From NCBI GenBank assembly GCA_020249465.1, contig JADCFP010000046.1, forward strand, positions 1 to 46,690: a stretch of DNA of 46,690 bases. The letters are read 5' to 3'. Positions 23,480 through 32,209 of the stretch are shown piece by piece; position 1 is the first letter of the stretch, and every line of letters starts with the position of its first letter. Position numbers and translations under genes: made by a program. The notes under the pieces were generated by a model, which was not told the origin of the DNA, did no database searches, and was given only the letters and a program-made list of their open reading frames with translations. The DNA is from Roseomonas sp. GTDB lineage: Bacteria; Pseudomonadota; Alphaproteobacteria; Acetobacterales; Acetobacteraceae.

Positions 23480-25627
23480 CTATTCAATCGGCGCCGGCGG
23501 TTCGGCTGCCGCGCGCGGCAGGGGCGGCGGCGGCACCCAGGGCCGATTACCGCGCCAGGCGCGATCAGAAATTACCTGCGCGCCGGATGGCAAAAGCCAG
23601 ATAGCATGCGCGCCATCGCGCCAGACAGAGAAACGATCAACCAAAATGCTCTGCCGGCAGCGCTGCCGGATGGGCTCGGCCGAGATGATCACCGCCACCG
23701 CGCCGCATTGCAGCATGATATTGCCGCGCCGCGCAAAAAAGGCGCTCGCACCCGCGTCAAACCGGCAGCCATCGGAGGTGCAACTCAGTTTGCCATCCGG
23801 GCTTGCGCCTTCAGCCGGCAGCGCCTTCGCCGCATCCCGCCCATAAAGCCTGAGCCAGGCATCGCGTGTCAGGTTGGATGCACCCTGTTGGCGTTGGATG
23901 AATAGCGTATCGGTCGTGAAAAACCCAACCAGCCGCGCATCCTGCGATATCAGGATATGGGGCGGTTGCACCAAAGCTGCACTGGCAAGGCCAAGCATCA
24001 TAGGCAGCACGCCCAAGGCGCGCCACCAGCGCCGCCACAGGCACAGCCAGCAAAGCCCGAAGGCAAAGACCGCCAAGCCCCAGCCGGGGATCGGCATGGC
24101 GGCTTCCGTCGCACCAGGCCAGGCGGCGACAATGCGCGCCACCCATAAAACGCCTTCAACGCCAAGCCCCATGACCCAAAGCGGCGGCGCTTCCAGGCCA
24201 AGCGGCATCAGCAGGGCGGCCAACATCCCGGCGGGCATGATGATGAAGGACGTCAGCGGCACCGCCACCGCATTCGCCGCCACGCCATACCATTGCAGCC
24301 TGCCAAAATGCGCGAGGCCAAAGGGCGCTGTCGCCGCACCCGCCAGCACCGAGGTCATCATCAACCCCAACACACCAAAGCCGATGCGCCAGGCCAATCC
24401 CTTTTGGCCGCGCAGCCCGACAAGGCGCGGCTGCACGGCTTCCCACCCCGCAATCAGGGCCAGCACCGCCGCGAAGGACATTTGGAAGGAAGGGCCAAGC
24501 AGCGAAGCCGGATCGAAGATCATCACTGCCGCCGCAGCCCAAGCCAGGCCGCGCAGCGAAATCGCCTTCCGCCCCGCCAGAATGGCGAGCGTCACCAGAC
24601 ACGCCATGGCAAAGCTGCGCTGCATGGGCACCTGCGCGCCGGTCAGCAGCATATAAAAGCCACCGGCCAACAAGGCGCCGCACCCCGCCAGCAATTTGCC
24701 CGGCACCCTAAGCGCCAAGGGGCGATACAGCGCCGCCAAAAGGCGCGTCACCCAGAAGGAAACGCTCATCACAATCGCGATATGCAGGCCGGATACTGAC
24801 AGCAGATGCGCAAGGCCCGAATCCCGCATGGCATTCAAATCAGCGGTGGTGATGGCGCTTTGGCTCCCCGTCAGCAGCGCTGCCGAAATCGCCCCGGCCG
24901 AGCCCGGCAAGGCCGCCATCACCCGCGCTTCCAGTTCGGTGCGTAGCCCGGCGAAGGGCGGGGCTTCGCCAGCGCCTGGCGTGACCTCTGCCGCGCCAAT
25001 GGCAAAACCGACCCCGCCCTGGCCGCTGAAAAACGCCGCGCGTTGGAAATCCCAGGCGCCCGGATAGGCCGGCGCTGCCGGGGCGCGGATCAGCGCGCGG
25101 ACGCTCAGCAAATCGCCAGGGGCTGGCCGCGCAGGGTCATCATTGCGGAGCCGAATGCGCAGGCTGCGTTCAAGCTTTGGTGCCTCTGGCCCGAATTGCG
25201 CCTGCCCGAGCGTCACCCTGAGCCCCTGTGGCAAGGCCTGCACATTTTGCACAATGCCCTGGATCACGAGCGCGCGCGGCGGAGGCGAGATCGGCGGCGG
25301 CGCCCGTTGCGCATGCCAAAGCGTGATGGCGAAACCAAAGCTGCCTGCCGCAACCAGCGCGCAAAGCCAGCCGCAAAAGGCCCATCGGCGTGCCACCAGC
25401 AACGCGGCAATGATCAAGGGTGGCGCCAGCCAGATCAGCCGCGCATCCGGTTCGCTCTGCAGACTGAAGTAAAATAGTATGCCCGCCCCCATGGCAACGG
25501 GCAGCCAAAGCGCCTGATGTTGGCGTTCGGTGGCGAAAGCCTCGGCGGCCCTGACCCGCCACAGGCCGGGCGATGCGGTCAGGCTTGGGCTTTGGGGCAG
25601 GGAAGGAGTCAAGACGGGCACAACCAT
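23480..25627 (-). CDS. comEC: ComEC/Rec2 family DNA-uptake channel protein
   Basis: A 715-residue membrane protein. Order: N-terminal helices (about 40-110), a soluble OB-like domain (DUF4131, about 120-240), then the Competence domain with LLTGSQSAITTADLNAMRDS, HLLSVSGLHIAI, MLLTGAQVPMQRSFAMA and SFQMSFAAVLALIAG. The C-terminal domain (about 560-690) is a reduced metallo-beta-lactamase-like remnant without the HxHxDH metal motif, as in other alphaproteobacterial ComEC proteins. ComEC forms the inner-membrane channel for single-stranded DNA in transformation. The ATG at 25627 is preferred over a TTG at 25657. It is divergent from gltX, a common alphaproteobacterial arrangement. Confidence 0.9.
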   Translation of the reverse strand: MVVPVLTPSLPQSPSLTASPGLWRVRAAEAFATERQHQALWLPVAMGAGILFYFSLQSEPDARLIWLAPPLIIAALLVARRWAFCGWLCALVAAGSFGFAITLWHAQRAPPPISPPPRALVIQGIVQNVQALPQGLRVTLGQAQFGPEAPKLERSLRIRLRNDDPARPAPGDLLSVRALIRAPAAPAYPGAWDFQRAAFFSGQGGVGFAIGAAEVTPGAGEAPPFAGLRTELEARVMAALPGSAGAISAALLTGSQSAITTADLNAMRDSGLAHLLSVSGLHIAIVMSVSFWVTRLLAALYRPLALRVPGKLLAGCGALLAGGFYMLLTGAQVPMQRSFAMACLVTLAILAGRKAISLRGLAWAAAAVMIFDPASLLGPSFQMSFAAVLALIAGWEAVQPRLVGLRGQKGLAWRIGFGVLGLMMTSVLAGAATAPFGLAHFGRLQWYGVAANAVAVPLTSFIIMPAGMLAALLMPLGLEAPPLWVMGLGVEGVLWVARIVAAWPGATEAAMPIPGWGLAVFAFGLCWLCLWRRWWRALGVLPMMLGLASAALVQPPHILISQDARLVGFFTTDTLFIQRQQGASNLTRDAWLRLYGRDAAKALPAEGASPDGKLSCTSDGCRFDAGASAFFARRGNIMLQCGAVAVIISAEPIRQRCRQSILVDRFSVWRDGAHAIWLLPSGAQVISDRAWRGNRPWVPPPPLPRAAAEPPAPIE

Positions 25628-25740
25628 AAGTTTATATGGGCCGCGTCCAACAACCAAACGGGAATTTCATCACGCCCCCGCCCTGGGGCCAGATTTCCCC
25701 CGCGCCGCTTGTGCTTTAAAGGCAGCGCATCAGGAGAATG

Positions 25741-25755
25741 ATGACCACGCCATGA
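25741..25755 (+). promoter_or_regulatory. Four-codon upstream ORF overlapping the gltX start
   Basis: ATG ACC ACG CCA TGA encodes MTTP and its TGA overlaps the gltX ATG (ATGA). The only good Shine-Dalgarno (AGGAG, 25732-25736) is four bases before this mini-ORF but 15 before gltX. This suggests that ribosomes may translate the mini-ORF first and re-initiate at gltX. An in-frame ATG at 25738 would make it five codons. Confidence 0.4.
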
Positions 25756-27146
25756 CCGTTCGCACGCGCTTTGCCCCTTCCCCCACCGGCTATCTGCATA
25801 TCGGCGGGGCCCGCACTGCCTTGTTCAATTGGCTCTTTGCGCGCCACCATGGCGGGGAATATCTGCTGCGTATTGAAGACACGGATCGCGAACGCTCCAC
25901 CCGGGAAGCGGTGGATCAGATCCTGGACAGTCTTGAATGGCTCGGCCTTTCGCCGGATGAACCGCCGGTGTTTCAGGCAGCGCGGGAAGCGCGGCATCGT
26001 GAAATCGCCGAAGCGTTGCTGGCGATGGGCAAGGCCTATCGCTGCTGGGCGACGCCGGAAGAATTGGCCGAAATGCGCGAACGCGCCGCCGCCGAAGGCC
26101 GCCCGCCGCGTTATGACCGCCGCTGGCGGGACCGTGAGCCCGGGCCGGAACAGGCCGGCAAGCCCTTCGCCATCCGCATCAAGGCGCCGCTCGAAGGTGA
26201 GACCGTCGTCGCGGATTTGGTGCAGGGTGAGGTGCGCGTCGCCAATAGCGAATTGGACGATATGATCATTCTGCGGAGTGACGGCACGCCGACCTATCTG
26301 CATGCGGTTGTGGTGGATGATCACGATATGCGCATCACCCATGTGATCCGCGGCGATGACCATCTGACCAATACTTTCCGTCAATGCATGGTTTATGACG
26401 CCATGGGCTGGACGCGTCCGCATTTCGCCCATGTGCCGCTGATCCATGGCGCGGATGGCGCCAAGCTTTCCAAGCGGCATGGCGCGGTTTCCGTGCTCGA
26501 TTTTCGTGAGCAAGGCTTCTTGCGTGAAGCTGTCTGCAATTATCTGCTGCGGCTTGGCTGGGGCCATGGCGATGAGGAGTTCATCCCGCGCGATAGGGCG
26601 GTGACTCTGTTCGATATCAAGGATGTCGGACGCGCGGCGGCACGGATGGATTATGCGAAGCTCACGCATTTGAACGGGCAGTATCTGCGCATGGCCGATG
26701 ATGATGCGCTGACGCGGGAGGTGCTGGAACGGCTTGCGAAACGCACTTTCCTGTTCGGGCCGGATGGTGCGAAGCGCGTGCGGATGTTGATGCCCTTCCT
26801 GAAGGAACGGGCGAAGACGGTGGAAGAATTGACCGGCGCTGCGGCTTTTGCGGTGCAGGATGGCGCACCGATGATGGAAGCCAAGGCCGAGGCATTGCTG
26901 ACGCCAGAAGCCAAGGCGCGCTTGACCGATCTCGCAGCGTTTTTGCAGACAGCACCTTGGGAAAAGCAGGATCTTGACCAGTGGCTACGCGATTATGCTG
27001 AGGTGAAGGGCATCAAGCTTGGCCAGGTGGCGCAGCCCTTGCGTGCGGCGCTGAGTGGCAGCACGACCAGCCCGCCCATTGATGCTGTGCTCTGGGCGCT
27101 GGGGCGGGAGGAGGCGACACTGCGCATCCTGGCCGCAGCGCGTTAG
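25752..27146 (+). CDS. gltX: Glutamate-tRNA ligase
   Basis: A 464-residue class I aminoacyl-tRNA synthetase charging tRNA-Glu, and in many alphaproteobacteria also tRNA-Gln. The N-terminus MTVRTRFAPSPTGYLHIGG carries the HIGH-type motif (HIGG) and is followed by ARTALFNWLFARHHGG. KLSKRHGA at about residue 240 is the KMSKS motif. The C-terminal helical anticodon-binding domain ends with VAQPLRAALSGSTTSPPIDAVL, the usual family end. The ATG at 25752 is supported by homology; the open frame further upstream belongs to the divergent intergenic region. Initiation seems linked to a four-codon upstream ORF. Alphaproteobacteria often carry two GltX paralogues, so this may be one of two. Confidence 0.95.
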   Translation: MTVRTRFAPSPTGYLHIGGARTALFNWLFARHHGGEYLLRIEDTDRERSTREAVDQILDSLEWLGLSPDEPPVFQAAREARHREIAEALLAMGKAYRCWATPEELAEMRERAAAEGRPPRYDRRWRDREPGPEQAGKPFAIRIKAPLEGETVVADLVQGEVRVANSELDDMIILRSDGTPTYLHAVVVDDHDMRITHVIRGDDHLTNTFRQCMVYDAMGWTRPHFAHVPLIHGADGAKLSKRHGAVSVLDFREQGFLREAVCNYLLRLGWGHGDEEFIPRDRAVTLFDIKDVGRAAARMDYAKLTHLNGQYLRMADDDALTREVLERLAKRTFLFGPDGAKRVRMLMPFLKERAKTVEELTGAAAFAVQDGAPMMEAKAEALLTPEAKARLTDLAAFLQTAPWEKQDLDQWLRDYAEVKGIKLGQVAQPLRAALSGSTTSPPIDAVLWALGREEATLRILAAAR

Positions 27147-27156
27147 GGTTTGCTGA

Positions 27157-28122
27157 TCAGTCGGCGCGGATATTGCCGCGCCTGATCACCTCTCCCCATT
27201 TGGCCATTTCCGCCTTGATGAAATCGCCGAATTCCGCGCGGCTATTGCCGCCGGGCACGGCGCCTTGGTCAAACAGTTGCTGGGAGATCTGCGGGTCTTT
27301 CAGCGCCCCTGCCAGCGCCGCATGCAGCCGCTGCAGAATGGGTTCCGGCACGCGGGCGGGTGCCACAAAGCCGTGCCAATTATTCGTATCAACACTCGGA
27401 TAGCCAAGTTCAATCATGGTTGGCACATCAGGCAGCCATGGCAGGCGCTGCGCTGAACCAACCGCGAGCGCACGGATTGTCCCCGCACGGATTTGCGGCA
27501 GCAGAATTGGCAAATCCGCAAGCCCGACCTGAACCTCATTCTGGACAAGAGCGGTCGTGAGCGGTGCGCCGCCGCGATAGGGCACATGGGTCATTTCAAT
27601 GCCGGTCGCGTTCTTCAGCAATTCGCCCGCCAAATGCGGCAGGCTACCGGAACCGGTGGAACCCTGGTTGATCTTGCCTGGCTGCGCGCGCGCTGCCGCA
27701 AGAAGTTCCTGTAACGTGCGATAGGGCGTTGCCGAGGATACAACAATCGGCTCCGGTACAAGCACGCCCAGCGTCAGCGGTGCCAGATCGCGCAACGGAT
27801 CATATGGCGTGCCGCGATCAAGCAACGGAGAAATGGCAACGCCGCCAGCGCTGCCAAGGCCAATGGTATAGCCATCTGGCGCTGCTTTCGCTGCCACATC
27901 AACGCCGGTCACGCCACCCGCGCCAGGCCGATTATCAACAATGACGGGCTGACCAAGCGTTGCGGTCATTTTCGGCGCCACAAGACGCGCAACAATGTCG
28001 CTTGGGCCACCAGCCGTGAAGGGAACGATGATGCGGATGGGGCGGTTTGGGAATTGTTCCTGCGCAGACAACGGGGCGCAGTACAAAAGCGCACATAGCG
28101 CCGTCATCAAAAACCTTGTCAT
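27157..28122 (-). CDS. Bug-family (tripartite tricarboxylate) substrate-binding protein
   Basis: A 321-residue periplasmic receptor with a Sec signal peptide (MTRFLMTALCALLYCAPLSA, cleavage near residue 20). Core segments are IRIIVPFTAGGPSDIVAR, VIVDNRPGAGGVTGVD, PDGYTIGLGSAGG, THVPYRGGAPLTTALV and LPDVPTMIELGYPSV. GGGAGG precedes the ATG at 28122. It is convergent with gltX, ten bases after its stop, and stands alone; no TctA/TctB genes are near. Its ligand is unknown; carboxylic acids are usual for the family. Confidence 0.94.
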   Translation of the reverse strand: MTRFLMTALCALLYCAPLSAQEQFPNRPIRIIVPFTAGGPSDIVARLVAPKMTATLGQPVIVDNRPGAGGVTGVDVAAKAAPDGYTIGLGSAGGVAISPLLDRGTPYDPLRDLAPLTLGVLVPEPIVVSSATPYRTLQELLAAARAQPGKINQGSTGSGSLPHLAGELLKNATGIEMTHVPYRGGAPLTTALVQNEVQVGLADLPILLPQIRAGTIRALAVGSAQRLPWLPDVPTMIELGYPSVDTNNWHGFVAPARVPEPILQRLHAALAGALKDPQISQQLFDQGAVPGGNSRAEFGDFIKAEMAKWGEVIRRGNIRAD

Positions 28123-28314
28123 GATGGGGCATCCTCCCTTCCGGTTTCTTGTTTTTGTCGTGAGGACACCATCATCGCGAAGCTGCGGTTAAATCGCAAG
28201 ACAATGCGGATGTCATTTTTTTGGCGGGAGCGCATGTGGCAAGGCCTGCCCTAGTGGAGCCTGAACGCATCCCGGTCTTGGTTGTTAATTGCGTTATCGC
28301 CATAAAGGGCGGTA

Positions 28315-28342
28315 GCGCAAAGGCTAGGTCATTGCCTTGCGC
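28315..28342 (-). terminator. Stem-loop downstream of the DJ-1/PfpI gene
   Basis: GCGCAAAGGC (28315-28324) pairs with GCCTTGCGC (28334-28342), nine pairs with a one-base bulge. It starts 14 bases past the stop of the minus-strand DJ-1/PfpI gene. No T-run follows. The rest of the 234-bp gap (28123-28356) must contain the promoter of the Bug gene; nothing else is evident. Confidence 0.4.
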
Positions 28343-28356
28343 GGTTTACATGTGGA

Positions 28357-29037
28357 TCAATTAAGCCGCGCCATGGCTTCCTTGACCGCCGCTTCGCGTT
28401 CCGCCTGTCTTCGGGCTGATGCGCTTCGTGCCTTTTGTACCAGCACTTCGCCAGCGCCCTTGGGTGAGCCCGCGTCAAAGGGTGGCTTTGGATCGTATTC
28501 GATGCCGAGTTGTATTGATTTTGCCAGATCCTCGCCAAAAGCCTCCGCAGCAAGTGTCAGCGCGAAATCAATGCCGGCGGTAACCCCGCCCCCCGTAATC
28601 ACATTTCCGTCCTTTACCACGCGCTCTGCCACCGGAATGGCGCCAAAATGGGCCAGCATCTCAAGGCTCATCCAATGCGTCGCAGCGCGCTTGCCCTTCA
28701 AAAGGCCAGCCGCGCCCAAAACCAGGGCGCCGGTGCAAACGCTGGTGATATAGCGGGCACCCTTGGCCTGTTGACGCAGGAAATTCAGGGTTTCCGCATC
28801 ATTGAGAAGGGGATTCATCCCGGCACCGCCGGGGACGCAAATAAGATCGAGCGGCGGACATTCGGCCATGGTGGTATCCGGCAGGATTCGCATGCCGCCA
28901 TTGGCTTTCACAGCTTCCAGGGTTTTGGCGACCAGATGCACCTTGGCGTCCGGGAATTTCGTGAAAACCTCATATGGTCCGGTCAGATCCAGCTGGGTTA
29001 TCTCGGGGAAAAGTAAAAGACCGATGTTGAATGCCAT
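28357..29037 (-). CDS. DJ-1/PfpI family protein, isonitrile hydratase-like
   Basis: A 226-residue cytoplasmic protein of the DJ-1/PfpI superfamily. The start FNIGLLLFPEITQLDLTGPYEVF carries the conserved glutamate/aspartate region, and SVCTGALVLGAAGLLKGKRAATHW holds the nucleophilic cysteine elbow. ITGGGVTAGIDFALTL is the third motif. The closest characterised function with this set is isonitrile hydratase (InhA) of Pseudomonas, which converts isonitriles to N-formamides. GGAGGA sits 9 bases before the ATG at 29037; earlier in-frame ATG at 29115 lacks a Shine-Dalgarno. It is divergent from the HpcH/HpaI aldolase. A formamide product would fit the dimethylformamidase-like gene nearby, but this is inference. 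Confidence 0.87.
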   Translation of the reverse strand: MAFNIGLLLFPEITQLDLTGPYEVFTKFPDAKVHLVAKTLEAVKANGGMRILPDTTMAECPPLDLICVPGGAGMNPLLNDAETLNFLRQQAKGARYITSVCTGALVLGAAGLLKGKRAATHWMSLEMLAHFGAIPVAERVVKDGNVITGGGVTAGIDFALTLAAEAFGEDLAKSIQLGIEYDPKPPFDAGSPKGAGEVLVQKARSASARRQAEREAAVKEAMARLN

Positions 29038-29387
29038 GGCACAATCCTCCGTGCTGCAGCAGAATGCTGGAAAGCTTGCGGTTTGGCAATTTTCTGTTGA
29101 ACGCCGCGATTTCATGGCGCCGAAATGTCCCTGCGCGCCAAACGCAGCAGGTTTGGTGCGCCCTATTTTGCGACCTTTGGAAATGACTTGCGGTGACTGG
29201 CCTTGCTAAGCTCCCTGGACGGTGGGTAGCGTTGCTGTGCATGGTGCTTGACACGCGCTTTTTGTCCCCTCCGCAGCCTTTGGCTTTCTGGGCCATCCCT
29301 GGGGGGCCGCGAAGTAGCCTGAGGGCATCGGTTGGTTTTTGACGGATACACCGCAATGTCACATCCCTCTGGAGGAAACGAAAGCAG
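29038..29387. promoter_or_regulatory. 350-bp divergent control region with a dyad
   Basis: The region separates the divergent DJ-1/PfpI and HpcH/HpaI genes and must contain both promoters. A dyad at 29133-29161 pairs GCGCGCCAAAC with GTTTGGTGCGC around a 7-base spacer, 11 positions with one G-T pair. It could be an operator or an RNA hairpin. TTGACA occurs at 29250-29255 without a clear -10 at the right distance. GGAGGAAA at 29372-29379 serves the aldolase. No gene is supported inside. Confidence 0.45.
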
Positions 29388-30137
29388 ATGAACGCGATCA
29401 AGCAAATAATCACCTCGGGCAAAACGGCCATTGGAACAACGGCTGGGCCGAATATTGATGTGTCGGTGCTGGCGGATGCCGGCTTTGATTTCATCCTGTT
29501 CGACACGCAGCATTCCCCCTATGAGATCAAGCAGCTTGCCCCTTCCATCCAGGCAATGCGCGGCAAGAAGGCTGCCCCCTTGGTGCGCGTTGCTGCCAAT
29601 CAGGCGGATCAGATTTGTTTTGCGCTTGATGCCGGCGCGCGTGGCATTATCGCGCCCATGATCAATACGCGCGCCGAGGCCGAGGCGATGGTGCGGTCCT
29701 GTCGCTATTATCCGCTCGGCAATCGCAGCAATGCGGGCGTTCGCGGGGAGTGGGGCGATTTTCCCAAATACCGCGATTATCTGGACACGGTGAACAAGGA
29801 ATTGGTCATTGTGCCCATGATCGAAACCAGGCAGGCGCTTGAGAATCTGGATGCCATCGCTTCGGTGCCAGGCGTGGATGTTCTGCTGATTGGTCCTTCC
29901 GATCTTTCGATCGAATTGGATGTGCCGCTTGATTATGCCTGCGACACCTACCAGCGTGCGCTGGACAAGATTGCAGCAACGGCGGCCAAGCACGGCATTG
30001 CGGCCGGCATGTATTTCATCCCGCCGGGGATGGAGCCCAATTTCTTCATAGATAAGGGCTTCAAGTTCTTCACCATGCCCTGGGGGCCTTGGGCCGCCAC
30101 CGGCATTCAGAACGCGATCGCCGGGATCAAGCGCTGA
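29388..30137 (+). CDS. HpcH/HpaI family aldolase
   Basis: A 249-residue class II pyruvate aldolase of the HpcH/HpaI (2,4-dihydroxyhept-2-ene-1,7-dioate aldolase) family, acting on 4-hydroxy-2-oxo acids in aromatic or sugar-acid breakdown. Active-site segments are FILFDTQHSPYE (about 36-47), PLVRVAANQ with the conserved arginine (about 65-73), GARGIIAPMINT, VPMIETRQALEN with the metal-binding glutamate, and VLLIGPSDLSIEL with the metal-binding aspartate. The ATG follows GGAGGAAACG. The gene is monocistronic, divergent from the DJ-1/PfpI gene and ended by a stem-loop. A role in a pathway with the nearby class II aldolase is possible but unproven. Confidence 0.92.
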   Translation: MNAIKQIITSGKTAIGTTAGPNIDVSVLADAGFDFILFDTQHSPYEIKQLAPSIQAMRGKKAAPLVRVAANQADQICFALDAGARGIIAPMINTRAEAEAMVRSCRYYPLGNRSNAGVRGEWGDFPKYRDYLDTVNKELVIVPMIETRQALENLDAIASVPGVDVLLIGPSDLSIELDVPLDYACDTYQRALDKIAATAAKHGIAAGMYFIPPGMEPNFFIDKGFKFFTMPWGPWAATGIQNAIAGIKR

Positions 30138-30146
30138 GCATTTTTT

Positions 30147-30185
30147 GCGTAACGCCTGATCTGTTTTGAAGGTCAGGCGTTATGC
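30147..30185 (+). terminator. Stem-loop between convergent genes
   Basis: TAACGCCTGA (30150-30159) and TCAGGCGTTA (30173-30182) form a perfect 10-bp stem that extends to 13 pairs with one G-T. A T4 run follows (GATTTTC). It begins nine bases after the aldolase stop and overlaps the TAA of the convergent deacylase gene, so it probably terminates both. Confidence 0.75.
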
Positions 30186-31208
30186 GATTTTCAGATCGCT
30201 CGCCAAATGGAACAGGCAATCGCCGCGCTTGGTGCGCGCCGGGATACGCTGGCACATGACAATCCCCGCGGCCTTGAAGGTGATTTCAACCGGCGGCAGC
30301 CACGGCGTTTCGGTGAAATGGATGCGCGCGGCGGGCGTGCCGACGGCGACCGTATCGCCAAGCGCCACCAATGGCTCAAACACGCCATTTTCAGGCGCGT
30401 AGACGTAATAATCCTGCCCGCGCACATCCAAAAACCGAGTGGGGGAGGGCGGTTCGACCCAGTCCGATTGCGGCAGAATGCCAAGATGCACGAGCACATT
30501 GCGCACGCCACGTTCGGCAATCGCAAGGCCTGCAGGATTGACCGTGCCTGAGCCGCCCAATTCGCTGCCAAGCGCGATCTTGCCGCGCCGTTCAGCGCCG
30601 CTGCCAAGCGTTTGATTGCCGCCCTGGCCTTGCGCGCCGCCCTGGATATAGGTGAAGGGCGCACCAAAGGCGCGGAGTGCCGCCAATTGTTTTTGAAACA
30701 GCGCGGGATCATTGGATTGTGTCGCCAAGGCGCAGGGCACGTAATTCAGTGATGATCCACCCGAATGCAAATCCATCACAAAATCCGCAAGCGGGATCAA
30801 TTCGCTGTCAATGTAATGCGCGATCTGCCGTGTCACCGTGCCATCCGGATCACCTGGGAAAATCCGGTTCAGGTTCAGATCATCAATCGGCGAAACGCGC
30901 CGCCCGACGAGCGCCGCCGGATAATTCGCCATAGTGAGCAGGATAACGCGCCCCTTGATGCGCGCGGGATCAAGCGACTTGGCCAGATTGGTCAGCGCCA
31001 CCTGTCCTTCATATTCATCGCCATGATTGCCGGAGGTGAAAAGCGCGGTTGGCCCTTCCCCATTCTTCACAACCACAATCGGGATGGGCAGAAAGCCATA
31101 GGCGCTTTCATGCGTTGAATGGAACAGACGGATGAAACCTGTCTGCTTGCCGTCCTTGTTGAAATCAACTTCGGAAACAAGGCGTGATTTGCGCGGCGCG
31201 TCAGCCAT
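30180..31208 (-). CDS. Succinylglutamate desuccinylase/aspartoacylase family deacylase
   Basis: A 342-residue zinc hydrolase of the M14-type acylase group (COG3608), which removes acyl groups from N-acyl amino acids; ectoine-derived N-acetyl-diaminobutyrate deacetylase (DoeB) is a characterised relative. Zinc ligands appear as GNHGDEYEG (His62, Glu65) and DLHSGG (His148); ELGGSG holds the catalytic glutamate (Glu216). The C-terminal beta-rich end (YYVYAPENGVFEPLVALGD) is typical. It starts 14 bases after the ATP-binding gene dppF-type stop with GGGA upstream and is the last gene of the seven-gene operon. It likely acts in the cytoplasm on imported substrate; the acyl group is unknown. Confidence 0.9.
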   Translation of the reverse strand: MADAPRKSRLVSEVDFNKDGKQTGFIRLFHSTHESAYGFLPIPIVVVKNGEGPTALFTSGNHGDEYEGQVALTNLAKSLDPARIKGRVILLTMANYPAALVGRRVSPIDDLNLNRIFPGDPDGTVTRQIAHYIDSELIPLADFVMDLHSGGSSLNYVPCALATQSNDPALFQKQLAALRAFGAPFTYIQGGAQGQGGNQTLGSGAERRGKIALGSELGGSGTVNPAGLAIAERGVRNVLVHLGILPQSDWVEPPSPTRFLDVRGQDYYVYAPENGVFEPLVALGDTVAVGTPAARIHFTETPWLPPVEITFKAAGIVMCQRIPARTKRGDCLFHLASDLKIA

Positions 31209-31222
31209 GGCGTTTTCCCTAT

Positions 31223-32209
31223 TCAGGATTGAGTCATCAAATGGCAGGCCACCTGGTGCCCGGCCTGGGTTTGCGTGAGCGGCGGCGCCACTTCCTTGCA
31301 GATGGGCATCACATGCGGGCAGCGCGTGTGGAAGCGGCAGCCGGAAGGCGGGTTGAGCGCGCTTGGAATATCACCGGCAATATTCTCTCGCTTGCCGCGC
31401 GACCGGCGCGATGGATGCGGCGCCGGCACGGCGGCAATCAGGGCGCGCGTATAGGGGTGCTGCGGATCATTATAGATCACGCGCTTTTCTGCGATTTCCA
31501 CGATCTTGCCGAGATACATCACCGCAACGCGATCCGAGATATGCCGCACCACCGATAGATCATGCGCGATGAAGAGATAGGTCAGCCCCATATCGCGCTG
31601 CAAATCCTGAAGCAGATTGACGATCTGCGCCTGGACCGAGACATCAAGCGCGGACACCGCCTCATCGCACACAACAAAGCGCGGCTTCAGGATGAGTGCG
31701 CGCGCAATGCCGATCCGCTGGCGCTGGCCGCCGGAGAATTCATGCGGAAAGCGATCCAGCGCGCGGCGCGGCAGGCCAACGCGATCAAGCATTTCCGTGA
31801 CCTGTTGGCGCGTTTCAGTGCCATGCTTCGCGCCATGGATCAGCAGTGGCTCGGCGATGATATCCTCAACCGCCATGCGTGGATTGAGCGCGCCGTAAGG
31901 GTCCTGGAAAATGATTTGCATGGACCGGCGAAACTCACGCATCGCCGCGCGACCCAAGCCCGTGATTTCCTGACCCTGAAATCGAATGCTTCCTGCGGTT
32001 GGGTCCAGCAGGCGGATCAAAAGCCGCCCAAGGGTTGATTTACCGCAGCCGGATTCACCAACCAGGCCCAGGGTTTCACCGGGCATGATGCTGAGAGCGA
32101 CATCATCCACCGCGCGCAGCTTGCTGCTTCTGCCACGCAAAAACAGGCCACCGCCACCGACATCAAAATGCTTGGCGAGATTCTCGGCGCTGATCAGGGC
32201 TTCGGTCAT
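31223..32209 (-). CDS. Peptide/opine-type ABC transporter ATP-binding protein (DppF/OppF-like)
   Basis: A 328-residue ATPase. Walker [10 protein letters not shown], the Q-loop [13 protein letters not shown], signature FSGGQRQR, Walker [12 protein letters not shown], and H-loop IAHD are all intact. The C-terminal oligopeptide-transporter extension contains [14 protein letters not shown], the cysteine set that binds an iron-sulfur cluster in some family members. The start ATG at 32209 overlaps the upstream ATPase stop by four bases; an earlier start at 32248 would extend into that gene and is not preferred. It forms the second ATPase of the heterodimer. Confidence 0.93.
   Translation of the reverse strand: MTEALISAENLAKHFDVGGGGLFLRGRSSKLRAVDDVALSIMPGETLGLVGESGCGKSTLGRLLIRLLDPTAGSIRFQGQEITGLGRAAMREFRRSMQIIFQDPYGALNPRMAVEDIIAEPLLIHGAKHGTETRQQVTEMLDRVGLPRRALDRFPHEFSGGQRQRIGIARALILKPRFVVCDEAVSALDVSVQAQIVNLLQDLQRDMGLTYLFIAHDLSVVRHISDRVAVMYLGKIVEIAEKRVIYNDPQHPYTRALIAAVPAPHPSRRSRGKRENIAGDIPSALNPPSGCRFHTRCPHVMPICKEVAPPLTQTQAGHQVACHLMTQS

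Noticed and set aside
25530-25751. N-terminal extension of GltX
   Set aside because: The open frame runs into the divergent comEC promoter and 5' end, and GltX homologues begin at the TRFAPSPTG motif.
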